Of a stretch of 8,604 nucleotides of DNA, positions 1-6,302 are shown piece after piece. The position numbers and the translations under genes were made by a program. The notes under the pieces are model-generated. The model ran no database searches and was not told the origin of the DNA. It saw only the letters and a list, made by a program, of their open reading frames with translations. The stretch covers positions 1 to 8,604 of the forward strand of contig JAQICW010000411.1 of assembly GCA_027858355.1 (NCBI GenBank). The letters run 5' to 3'. The stretch's first letter is position 1; every line of letters begins with the position of its first letter. This stretch comes from Desulfobacula sp. Lineage in GTDB: Bacteria > Desulfobacterota > Desulfobacteria > Desulfobacterales > Desulfobacteraceae.

Positions 1-349
1 AATCAATGTAATTTATAAGATTCGGAATGCGTATACTTGACAAAGGAGGTAACTATCCGATAAAATAACGCATAATTACACCATGTTACATAAATCCAAC
101 GGCCATTTGCGTTCATAGATGCGTAATGATCACTTGTCAAGCAGAATGTATAAACCCACACCACAATAGAAAATAACAAGGATAAATTTCTATTATATCC
201 AAATATAAAGACAAATTATTCCCTTGATTTACTACTTTTTCAGGAAGCTCTGTTTTCAAAAGCCCTTTCTAAAATTATGGTATTTCCTTTCATTACGGTG
301 ACCACGCTTTCTTTTCCTCTATTTTATTTTTGTGTGGTAACCGCTGCAA
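1..349. other. Gene-poor leader region, no convincing CDS
   Basis: No recognisable gene on either strand. The + strand has an ATG frame at 277-381 whose 34-residue product looks like a signal peptide (hydrophobic FPFITVTTLSFPLFYF, then an AxA-like TAANA), but it lacks a Shine-Dalgarno and stops at once. The - strand is open from 215 down to 3 (about 71 codons, no good start, no family recognised). A perfect AAGGAGGT lies at 43-50 without a start codon at a usable distance. Short inverted repeats occur at 36-43/134-141 (CTTGACAA/TTGTCAAG) and 165-172/187-194 (AATAGAAA/TTTCTATT). It may be the control region of the CNNM gene or an eroded gene. Confidence 0.5.
37..64 (+). promoter_or_regulatory. 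Candidate sigma70-type promoter
   Basis: A perfect -35 box TTGACA (37-42) is followed after 16 bases by GATAAA (59-64, 4 of 6 matches to TATAAT). If used, it would give a leader of roughly 400 bases before the CNNM gene. The AAGGAGGT in the spacer (43-50) is unlikely to act on that transcript. Box matching alone in AT-rich DNA is weak evidence. Confidence 0.25.
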
Positions 350-481
350 ATGCCTATCAGTCTCAGATCACTCTCCAATAATTGCCAGTTTATTTTCATG
401 GACCCAAAATGGATTTTGAGCTATAGAAAGCATTGGGGAAGTTTCTATCTTAAATTATCTTTTACAAGCAGATTTAGAATT

Positions 482-1516
482 ATGGATTACACATTTATGA
501 ATGTATTAACCTGGATTGGTATTGTTTTTTGTATTTCTCAATCTGCAATTTTTTCAGGTATGAACCTTGCCCTTTTCAGTATAGGCCGGTTACGGCTGGA
601 AGTAGAAGCTACGTCTGGAAACAAGGATGCCATAAGACTGCTCAGGCTGCGTGAAAATTCAAATTTTATATTGACCACTGTGTTGTGGGGAAACGTTGGG
701 ATTAATGTCCTATTAACTCTATTATCAAATTCAGTTCTAACCGGTGTCAGTGCCTTTCTTTTCTCAACAATGTTGATTACATTTGCAGGGGAAATCCTTC
801 CCCAGGCTTATTTTTCTCGACATGCGCTAAAGATGGTATCAAAATTTGCACCAATTCTTAAATTTTATCAATACCTGTTATATCCGTTTACAAAATCATC
901 AGCATTATTTTTAGACTGGTGGCTTGGAAAAGAGAGTATTCAGTATTTTCGGGAACACAATATCCGTGAAATCATAAAAAAACATATTGAAGCTGATGAC
1001 GCTGATATCGACAGAATTGAAGGTCTTGGGGCAATAAATTTTCTGGCTATTGACGATTTGATAATAACCGAGGAAGGTGAAACAATTGATCCGATGAGCC
1101 TTGTTGAACTTCCGACTAAAAATGAACAGTTGGTGTTTCCAGAATATACACAGGATGCATCCGACCCTTTTCTTCGGTTAGTTGAAAAATCCAGCAAAAA
1201 ATGGGTCGTTCTTACAGATATAAATAAAAACCCATTGTTGGTGTTGGATGCAGATAGCTTTCTTAGGCATGCGCTCTTTAAATCCCCCTCACCAGATCCA
1301 CTTTGGTACTGTCATAAGCCCATTATAGTTGAAGATGCATCTATAAAGCTTGGAAAAATACTGAATCGTTTCGTAGTAAAGGGACTCCACCCCCATGATG
1401 ATATTATTGAGCAGGATATTATACTGCTTTGGGGAGCACATAAAAGAATTATCACCGGCGCGGATATATTGGGCAGATTGATGCGGGGTATCTCAACAAA
1501 AGAACTCTCAGTTTGA
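482..1516 (+). CDS. CNNM/DUF21-domain inner-membrane protein
   Basis: Likely integral inner-membrane protein of the CNNM (DUF21) superfamily, whose best-studied members (CorB/CorC, CNNM) take part in Mg2+/divalent cation export. From the ATG at 482 it has 344 residues. The first helix carries the family-like SQSAIFSGMNLALFS (about residues 20-34; the usual pattern is FSGSETAL, so the SE pair is MN here). Helices follow near 60-85 and 87-105, and the hallmark GEILPQAYF lies at 103-111. The C-terminal half is soluble and acidic (KKHIEADDADIDRIEGLGA at about 166-184). I see no clear CBS pair, unlike classical CorC/HlyC proteins. The frame opens further upstream (ATGs at 350 and 398), but those 44 residues are not hydrophobic in the family manner and none of the starts has a good Shine-Dalgarno; 482 or 497 fits the family N-terminus best. 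Family call is fairly sure; substrate unknown. Confidence 0.8.
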   Translation: MDYTFMNVLTWIGIVFCISQSAIFSGMNLALFSIGRLRLEVEATSGNKDAIRLLRLRENSNFILTTVLWGNVGINVLLTLLSNSVLTGVSAFLFSTMLITFAGEILPQAYFSRHALKMVSKFAPILKFYQYLLYPFTKSSALFLDWWLGKESIQYFREHNIREIIKKHIEADDADIDRIEGLGAINFLAIDDLIITEEGETIDPMSLVELPTKNEQLVFPEYTQDASDPFLRLVEKSSKKWVVLTDINKNPLLVLDADSFLRHALFKSPSPDPLWYCHKPIIVEDASIKLGKILNRFVVKGLHPHDDIIEQDIILLWGAHKRIITGADILGRLMRGISTKELSV

Positions 1517-1551
1517 AAATATCGGCTACGGACATAAGCCGGGACAATATG

Positions 1552-1779
1552 CTAACTCAGTATGTTACAAGCGTCTCGTAGTTTTGATGCCCTTGCAAGA
1601 GGCAATTCTGTAAAATGCTCTACTAACCATTCAAATGGATCGTCAAACTTTTTCCTGAACAATAGTTCGGCCGCTGTTGTCCCGTCGGATCGTTTTAAAT
1701 AATAATTGTGAATTATCGTTAAAGCCCTCAATCGTTTTGTTGACAACCCTCTTCCATTATGGTGGATTTGAGATGATGA
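1552..1779 (-). pseudogene. C-terminal remnant of a DUF6399-type transposase
   Basis: The - strand frame reads SQIHHNGRGLSTKRLRAL, then TIIHNYYLKRSDGTTAAELLF and FEWLVEHFTELPLARASKLR before a TAG at 1552. From memory this matches the C-terminal segment of transposase-like proteins annotated DUF6399 (pattern HHxGRGLS..R..ALTVIHN, then RxDGTTAAxRLF, then DLFEWL). The frame is closed upstream by a stop at 1780-1782, so only about 75 residues of a several-hundred-residue protein remain. A TTG at 1744-1746 is the only start-like codon, and the homology runs through it, so translation from there would not represent a real gene. It lies tail-to-tail with the CNNM gene. No terminal repeats or target duplication were seen. 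The decay indicates an old insertion. Confidence 0.65.
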
Positions 1780-1812
1780 TCAATTTAAGGATGCAAATCA
1801 AACCATAAATCT

Positions 1813-1821
1813 TGTTATAAT
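1813..1821 (+). promoter_or_regulatory. Extended -10 promoter for the LapA-like gene
   Basis: TGTTATAAT is a perfect extended -10 element (TG, one base, TATAAT). It lies 28 bases before the ATG at 1850 and would give a leader of about 20 bases containing the GAGGAGA Shine-Dalgarno (1836-1842). No good -35 box is visible, which is usual for extended -10 promoters. It could also serve ppc by read-through. Confidence 0.45.
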
Positions 1822-1849
1822 TATTTTTGAAAATTGAGGAGACACAACT

Positions 1850-2063
1850 ATGGTAAAAATAAAACTTATCACAAGCCTTATTTTAGTCACTACAGCACTC
1901 ATCATCATTTTCCAGAACACACAGGTTGTAAGATACTAAATTTTTATTTATGACAGTGTCTATGCCAAGGGCAGCGCTTCTGGGTATATCAATGCTGATA
2001 GGTGTTTTCATTGGCATTCTTCTTTCGGTGAGTCTATCGAGAAAAAACTCACCGAAAGAATAG
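1850..2063 (+). pseudogene. LapA/DUF1049-like small membrane protein, frameshifted
   Basis: The ATG at 1850 has a strong Shine-Dalgarno (GAGGAGA, 1836-1842, 7-base spacing) and starts a hydrophobic helix ending in IIIFQNTQVV (residues 18-27), the signature of LapA-domain (DUF1049) proteins. The frame stops after R-Y at 1937-1939. The expected continuation, KFLFMTVSMPRAALLG, then a second helix SMLIGVFIGILLSVSL and a basic tail SRKNSPKE, is intact in another frame from 1938 and ends in TAG at 2061-2063. Removing one base between 1932 and 1939 (AGATACTAAA) would restore a protein of about 70 residues, the normal size with two membrane helices. LapA proteins help assemble or regulate lipopolysaccharide in the inner membrane. 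The clean second half suggests a very recent mutation or a sequencing error; programmed +1 frameshifting is possible but no motif supports it. Confidence 0.75.
2020..2060. repeat. Perfect 13-bp inverted repeat, 15-base loop
   Basis: TTCTTTCGGTGAG (2020-2032) pairs perfectly with CTCACCGAAAGAA (2048-2060). It spans the last codons of the LapA-like frame and ends just before its TAG stop. No T-run follows, so it is not a standard intrinsic terminator. As RNA it would form a stable hairpin between the LapA-like gene and ppc, perhaps as a 3' stabiliser or attenuator. Confidence 0.8.
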
Positions 2064-2189
2064 CTGGACAGTCCTTATGCCATACTGTGAAGCGGTAAAT
2101 TGAATCGGTTCGCGGACAATATAATAGTCAGACCATTGGAGTATTTCAGTATAATGAGAAATTACCAGAAAAACATATTGGAACCAAAG

Positions 2190-4736
2190 ATGAATAAATC
2201 CCCAAGAGAAACAGAATTTGAAAAATCAGTAAAAAATAAATTTAATCTGTATAACAGCTTGTTTTTAAACCTTCCTTTTCAAAAAGTCACAAATATCGGA
2301 CTACTCATCCCCCTTCTGAATAATGACTGCAGGAGCGGGCTGGAATCAGGGAAAGAACCGCTGGAAATTTTTGATTCTTTTTTCATGAATCAAACAACTC
2401 TGAATTCAGAAGAAGAAAAAATTGATTTCATGTTCCGGGTGATTCAGTATGTTGAACGGCAGGTGGTTCTCTATGACAGCGTTGAAGATGCAGCTTTTAC
2501 CGGACTGCTGAACCTTGGTAATCATTTATCACTCAAGGACTGTTTCCACCTGGCAGACAGTAAGAAAAAAAGGCGTGACCTGGTCAAAAAATTGTCTGAT
2601 TTCAGTGTGCGGATTGTGTTCACAGCCCACCCCACCCAATTTTATCCCCGGTCTGTTTTGGATATCATCTCAAGTTTGAGATTACTTGTTACCGACAACA
2701 GCATCAACGATATCGATCTTTCGCTTCAACAGCTGGGGTTAACATCCCTGATGAATGCAAAAAAACCGACCCCGTTTGATGAAGCAAAAAATATTATCTA
2801 TTTTCTGAGAAGTGTTTATTACAATGCTGTGGGTGATTTGTATTCCCACATCAAAAAAAATATGCCAGACACTGATTTTGAGAATCCCGATATTATTCAA
2901 CTGGGGTTCTGGCCAGGTGGAGATCGTGACGGAAATCCCTTTGTCACATCCGAAATAACCGGACAAGTGGCAGATGAACTTCGCATGACATTGATGAAAT
3001 GCTATTATCAGGAAATCAAACAGCTTGAGCAAAAACTGACCTTCAGAGGAATTGAGGATCACATCGCAAATTTGAAAGCAAGGATCTATTCAGCCATGTT
3101 TGATTCTTCAATTACAATACCGGCAGAAGAGATCCTTAGCCCACTGAACCTTATTAAAGAATCGCTGACAAATAATTTCAATGATTTATATACAGTAGAT
3201 TTGGATACCTTTATTGATAAGGTAAAAATTTTCAAAACCCATTTTGCAACCCTTGATATCAGACAGAATCATGTTGAACATAAGAAAACCATTGAAGAGA
3301 TTCTCAAGAAAGCAAACTTGATCAGCAAAAGCCTGGATGAACTGACAAAAGATGACTTGATTTCAATTCTACTCCATGAAAGGCTCCATGTTCACCCAGA
3401 TCAATTTCAAGACGAAATGATTAAGGATACCATTCAAACCATTGCGCAAATAAAATCCATACAGGGTAAAAACGGAGAACAAGGCTGCAACCGGTATATC
3501 ATCAGCAATTCTGAAGATATTTTTTCTGTTCTGTTTGTCTATGCACTGTTGAGATGGTGCTGCTGGGGGAAAGGAAACATCCCTGTTGACATCATACCAT
3601 TGTTTGAATCCATGGATGGCATGGTGAACGCAGAATCCATCATGGACACCCTTTTTGAGATTCCAGAGTACCGGTTTCACATTCAGCACCGTAGGAACAC
3701 ACAAACCATCATGCTTGGATTCTCTGATGGAACAAAGGATGGTGGTTACCTGAAGGCCAACTGGTCTATTTTCAAAACAAAAGAGGTGTTGTCTGCTGTT
3801 TGTGATCGAAACAAGATCAAGGGTATCTTTTTTGACGGAAGAGGTGGCCCGCCCGCTCGCGGTGGCGGAAAGACACATCGATTTTATGCATCCCAAACGC
3901 ATAAAATTGCCAATCATGCCATCCAACTGACCATCCAGGGTCAGACAATCACAAGTTTGTACGGCACCCGAGATCATTTTATCCACAACTGCGAACAATT
4001 GATGACAGCAGGCCTGTCCCCTGTGGTGTCTGACAAAAAGGCGACCATACCTGAAAAATATAGACAGATTTTAGAGCAACTGGGACAATTGAGTCATGAA
4101 AAATATACAGCACTCAAAAATCATAAGATGTTTATTCCCTACCTTGAAAACAAAAGCACATTAAAATATTATGGAAAGATCAATATCGGCAGCAGGCCGA
4201 CAAAAAGAGGAAATAAGAGTAAGCTTGAGCTAAAGGATTTACGAGCGATCCCGTTTGTGGGATCATGGAGCCAGTTAAGGCAGAATGTACCGGGATATTT
4301 TGGAATCGGAACTGCCTTAAAAATCCTGATGGATGAAATTGGGCTGGAGAAATTAAAAAAACTGTATAAAGATGTACCGTTTTTTAAAACACTGATCCTT
4401 AACAGCATGATGTCCATGTCAAAATGCTATTTTGAATTGACTGCCTATATTGCAAAAGATACTGAATATAAAGCCTTCTGGAATCTACTATTTAAAGAAT
4501 ATCAATTGGCAAAGCAGATGGCCCTCCTTGTTTCAAATTCAACGCTGTTGATGGAAGACGAACCAATATCAAGGCGCTCGATTAAAATAAGGGAAGACAT
4601 TGTTTTGCCTTTGCTGGTCATTCAGCAATACGCATTTCAAAAAATTGAAAAAAAATCAGTCCATATGAACACATATGAGAAAATGATTCAGCGGTCATTG
4701 TACGGCAATATCAATGCCAGCCGAAATTCTGCATAA
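2190..4736 (+). CDS. ppc: Phosphoenolpyruvate carboxylase
   Basis: Cytoplasmic enzyme converting PEP plus bicarbonate to oxaloacetate and phosphate, replenishing the TCA/reductive branch. From the ATG at 2190 it has 848 residues, close to the usual 850-950. Motifs in order: TAHPT with the catalytic His (147-149), GGDRDGNP (243-250), LDIRQ (355-359), GFSDGTKDGG (510-519), FDGRGGPPARGGG (548-560). The C-terminus ends SLYGNINASRNSA, keeping the Asn that in E. coli PEPC binds the inhibitor aspartate; Lys in MSMSKCYFEL and Arg in SIKIRED sit where the other inhibitor ligands are expected, so feedback inhibition is plausible. Variants such as FDGRGG for FHGRGG and TAHPTQFYP for TAHPTEV resemble, from memory, a PEPC subclass common in Bacteroidetes. 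Start: the frame opens at TTG 2100 and ATG 2154, but NKFNLYNSLFLNLPF soon after 2190 fits the family N-terminus best; Shine-Dalgarno support is weak for all (GGAA before 2190). Confidence 0.95.
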   Translation: MNKSPRETEFEKSVKNKFNLYNSLFLNLPFQKVTNIGLLIPLLNNDCRSGLESGKEPLEIFDSFFMNQTTLNSEEEKIDFMFRVIQYVERQVVLYDSVEDAAFTGLLNLGNHLSLKDCFHLADSKKKRRDLVKKLSDFSVRIVFTAHPTQFYPRSVLDIISSLRLLVTDNSINDIDLSLQQLGLTSLMNAKKPTPFDEAKNIIYFLRSVYYNAVGDLYSHIKKNMPDTDFENPDIIQLGFWPGGDRDGNPFVTSEITGQVADELRMTLMKCYYQEIKQLEQKLTFRGIEDHIANLKARIYSAMFDSSITIPAEEILSPLNLIKESLTNNFNDLYTVDLDTFIDKVKIFKTHFATLDIRQNHVEHKKTIEEILKKANLISKSLDELTKDDLISILLHERLHVHPDQFQDEMIKDTIQTIAQIKSIQGKNGEQGCNRYIISNSEDIFSVLFVYALLRWCCWGKGNIPVDIIPLFESMDGMVNAESIMDTLFEIPEYRFHIQHRRNTQTIMLGFSDGTKDGGYLKANWSIFKTKEVLSAVCDRNKIKGIFFDGRGGPPARGGGKTHRFYASQTHKIANHAIQLTIQGQTITSLYGTRDHFIHNCEQLMTAGLSPVVSDKKATIPEKYRQILEQLGQLSHEKYTALKNHKMFIPYLENKSTLKYYGKINIGSRPTKRGNKSKLELKDLRAIPFVGSWSQLRQNVPGYFGIGTALKILMDEIGLEKLKKLYKDVPFFKTLILNSMMSMSKCYFELTAYIAKDTEYKAFWNLLFKEYQLAKQMALLVSNSTLLMEDEPISRRSIKIREDIVLPLLVIQQYAFQKIEKKSVHMNTYEKMIQRSLYGNINASRNSA

Positions 4737-4758
4737 AATTGCAGATATGACCTTTTTT
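4728..4758 (+). terminator. Possible weak terminator after ppc
   Basis: TCTGCA (4728-4733) and TGCAGA (4740-4745) form a 6-bp stem with a 6-base loop overlapping the ppc stop codon, and a T6 run follows at 4753-4758. The 7-base gap between stem and T-run and the short stem make it a poor match to a classical intrinsic terminator. Confidence 0.3.
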
Positions 4759-4819
4759 CTATTGACAAAGGAATATCATATGCTTGAAAAACTGATCGAT
4801 ACCCACCGGGTTTCATTGA

Positions 4820-5237
4820 AAGACAGTCTCAAGTATCGGGTCCTTAAAAGATTCAACCAGTTCTTTGTATCTCGATAACAGCCGGATATCTTTTCACGAT
4901 TACCCATCTGTCAGGGATGCCTTGAACGGACTTTTGACCGGTGAAGTTGAAGCGGTTGTGTATGATTCCCCCATTTTAAGGTATCTTACAGCCAATGAAA
5001 TGCAGAGGAAAGTTCAAGTTCTGCAAACCAATTTTGAAAAACAACAGTACGGAATCGGCCTTCCAACTGCAAGTCCGCTTCGAGAACAGATAAACCAACG
5101 TATCCCTGCAATATTGGGCCAAGAAAAGTGGCAGGACATTTTATTTCAGTACCTGGGGGGTCCTGCCTCCTGAACGGGTATACCAAAATATTAAAGAGTT
5201 GAAATATGCCCCCAGCCAGGCACTGGCACAACTTTAA
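4820..5237 (+). pseudogene. Remnant of a family-3 solute-binding / GluR0-like receptor domain
   Basis: From the stop at 4817-4819 the frame reads GSLKDSTSSLYLDNSRISFH, then ALNGLLTGEVEAVVYDSPIL, VQVLQTNFEKQQYGIGLPTA, SPLREQINQRI and EKWQDILFQYLG. This order (KxSTSxxYL, ALxxGEVdAVVYDxPiL, FexqqYGIgLPxxSPLRe.iN, W..l...YLG) is the C-terminal part of SBP_bac_3 domains, especially those of bacterial glutamate-receptor-like ion channels. The N-terminal lobe, signal peptide and any pore helices are absent. The frame stops at 5171-5173, but the next frame continues as LPPERVYQNIKELKYAPSQA to TAA at 5235-5237; the two join at a G6 run (5155-5160), a typical slippage site. With a TTG at 4865 the piece could be read as a 102-residue ORF, but no Shine-Dalgarno supports that. 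ABC-transporter binding protein versus receptor-channel cannot be decided. Confidence 0.65.
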
Positions 5238-5259
5238 AGTTATGGGTTATTGAAAATGG

Positions 5260-5370
5260 ATGTATCCCATCTTATGGATTTTACATTATCCCACTATTGT
5301 AGTAATATTTGGGCTGCTGATTATATATAAAACAGAGAACAGAGGCAAATCCACAATGTTAATTCATTGA
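5260..5370 (+). CDS. Possible 36-residue single-helix membrane peptide
   Basis: The ATG at 5260 opens a 36-codon frame with one hydrophobic segment, PTIVVIFGLLIIYK (about residues 12-25), then a polar tail TENRGKS. It fills the otherwise empty stretch between the binding-protein remnant and mscS. No Shine-Dalgarno precedes it and I recognise no family. It may be a leftover of a membrane segment from the decayed upstream gene, or chance in AT-rich DNA. Confidence 0.2.
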   Translation: MYPILWILHYPTIVVIFGLLIIYKTENRGKSTMLIH

Positions 5371-5393
5371 ATCAATCACATTGGCAATAAAAA

Positions 5394-6242
5394 ATGAAAC
5401 TGACAACTATTTTAACCACGCTTAACCCGATGATGAGAATTTTTCTCATCATCGGGTTAAGCGTGGTCGCACATTTTACGGTTAAAGCCATCCGCCGGTT
5501 CAGCCAATATTTGTTGACGATGAAATTAGACAGTAAAGAAGCCCCAGATCTGAGTCTGACCCACAAATATCCCAAGATTGCCACCATAATAACCATATTG
5601 GTCAGTGCTGTGACGTTTACCATCTATTTTGTTGCCTTTGGCATGATTCTGCGGGAATTTAAAATTTCCCTGACGACTTATTTTGCCAGCGCAACAGTCA
5701 TCGGATTAGCTGTCGGTTTTGGTCTGCAGGGTTTTGTGCAGGATCTGGTGATCGGCCTCACTCTGATTTTTTTGAATGCAATCAAAATCGGGGAAGTGGT
5801 TAAACTGGGCGATGAAATTGGGAGAGTTGATAACATCGGACTCAGATTCACCGAGCTGATTAACCTGCACGGTCAGCGGATTTTAATCCCCAACAGAAAT
5901 ATTACTGTCATTAGCCAGTTTCGCGGTGGCTGCATCCGTGCCTACGTCGACATTCAATTGCCCCAGAAGATAGATGAAAATGAAATATCCCAAGCGATTC
6001 AGAAAATCGCCTGGGGCATGTATCAACAACACAAATCGATCATTCTTGCCCCCCCGGAACTCTTCGGGATCAAGGATATCAGTGATGGTCAATGGCGCTA
6101 TCTGAGAATCAAAGTCAAGGTTTGGCCGGGACAAATAAAAATTATCGAAGAGACATTCAAAGAAAGGGTGGTCCAATTGCTCAAAAACTCCTGTGCAGAG
6201 TACGCTTTCTGGATGATTACTGTGACCTACAAGGTTGAATAA
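5394..6242 (+). CDS. MscS-family mechanosensitive ion channel
   Basis: Small inner-membrane channel of the MscS family, which opens under membrane tension to release solutes on hypo-osmotic shock. It has 282 residues, similar to E. coli MscS (286). Membrane segments: about 15-33 (IFLIIGLSVVAHFTV), 61-86 (ATIITILVSAVTFTIYFVAF) and the pore helix 95-127. The pore helix has the small-residue pattern ASATVIGLAVGFGLQGF (98-114) typical of TM3. The beta domain follows: KIGEVVKLGDEIGRVDNIGL (131-150), then LHGQRILIPNRNI (158-170), the FxxGDxxxxxGxVxxI...PN pattern in slightly altered form. A C-terminal alpha/beta region to residue 282 completes the fold. Start: no good Shine-Dalgarno precedes ATG 5394, and a strong hairpin begins 21 bases into the gene. 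ATGs at codons 13-14 would remove part of TM1's lead-in. The downstream glpD starts 60 bases later. Confidence 0.9.
   Translation: MKLTTILTTLNPMMRIFLIIGLSVVAHFTVKAIRRFSQYLLTMKLDSKEAPDLSLTHKYPKIATIITILVSAVTFTIYFVAFGMILREFKISLTTYFASATVIGLAVGFGLQGFVQDLVIGLTLIFLNAIKIGEVVKLGDEIGRVDNIGLRFTELINLHGQRILIPNRNITVISQFRGGCIRAYVDIQLPQKIDENEISQAIQKIAWGMYQQHKSIILAPPELFGIKDISDGQWRYLRIKVKVWPGQIKIIEETFKERVVQLLKNSCAEYAFWMITVTYKVE
5415..5467. repeat. Perfect 25-bp inverted repeat with 3-base loop inside mscS
   Basis: Bases 5415-5439 are the exact reverse complement of 5443-5467, separated only by TTT (5440-5442). The outer end reads ACCACGCTTAACCC and the inner end GATGAGAA TTT TTCTCATC. It covers codons 8-25 of the channel, that is the lead-in and first half of TM1. 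Because of the symmetry the opposite strand encodes nearly the same peptide (TTLNPMMR...LIIGLSVV). No T-run follows. The stem would be very stable in RNA, 21 bases after the start codon. Confidence 0.95.
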
Positions 6243-6302
6243 ACCAAGACATCACGACAAAAACAGGCCAACCAAAGCCTATAACATTAGGGAGACAGCG
6301 GT

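Noticed and set aside
3..215. - strand open stretch of about 71 codons at the left edge
   Set aside because: No good start codon, no Shine-Dalgarno and no recognisable motif; aromatic-rich composition is consistent with chance in AT-rich DNA.
1520..1542. Small hairpin CGGCT...AGCCG after the CNNM gene, considered as a terminator
   Set aside because: Only a 5-bp stem with a 9-base loop and no T-run.
3369..3998. 209-codon open frame on the - strand inside ppc
   Set aside because: Antisense to conserved PEPC motifs, no recognisable domain.
4780..4878. 32-codon + strand frame after ppc (MLEKLIDTHRVSLKDSLKYR...)
   Set aside because: No Shine-Dalgarno or family match, and it overlaps the binding-protein remnant in another frame.
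5372..5623. - strand frame at the start of mscS encoding a peptide much like the channel's own TM1
   Set aside because: The likeness is produced by the perfect palindrome at 5415-5467, not by a second gene.
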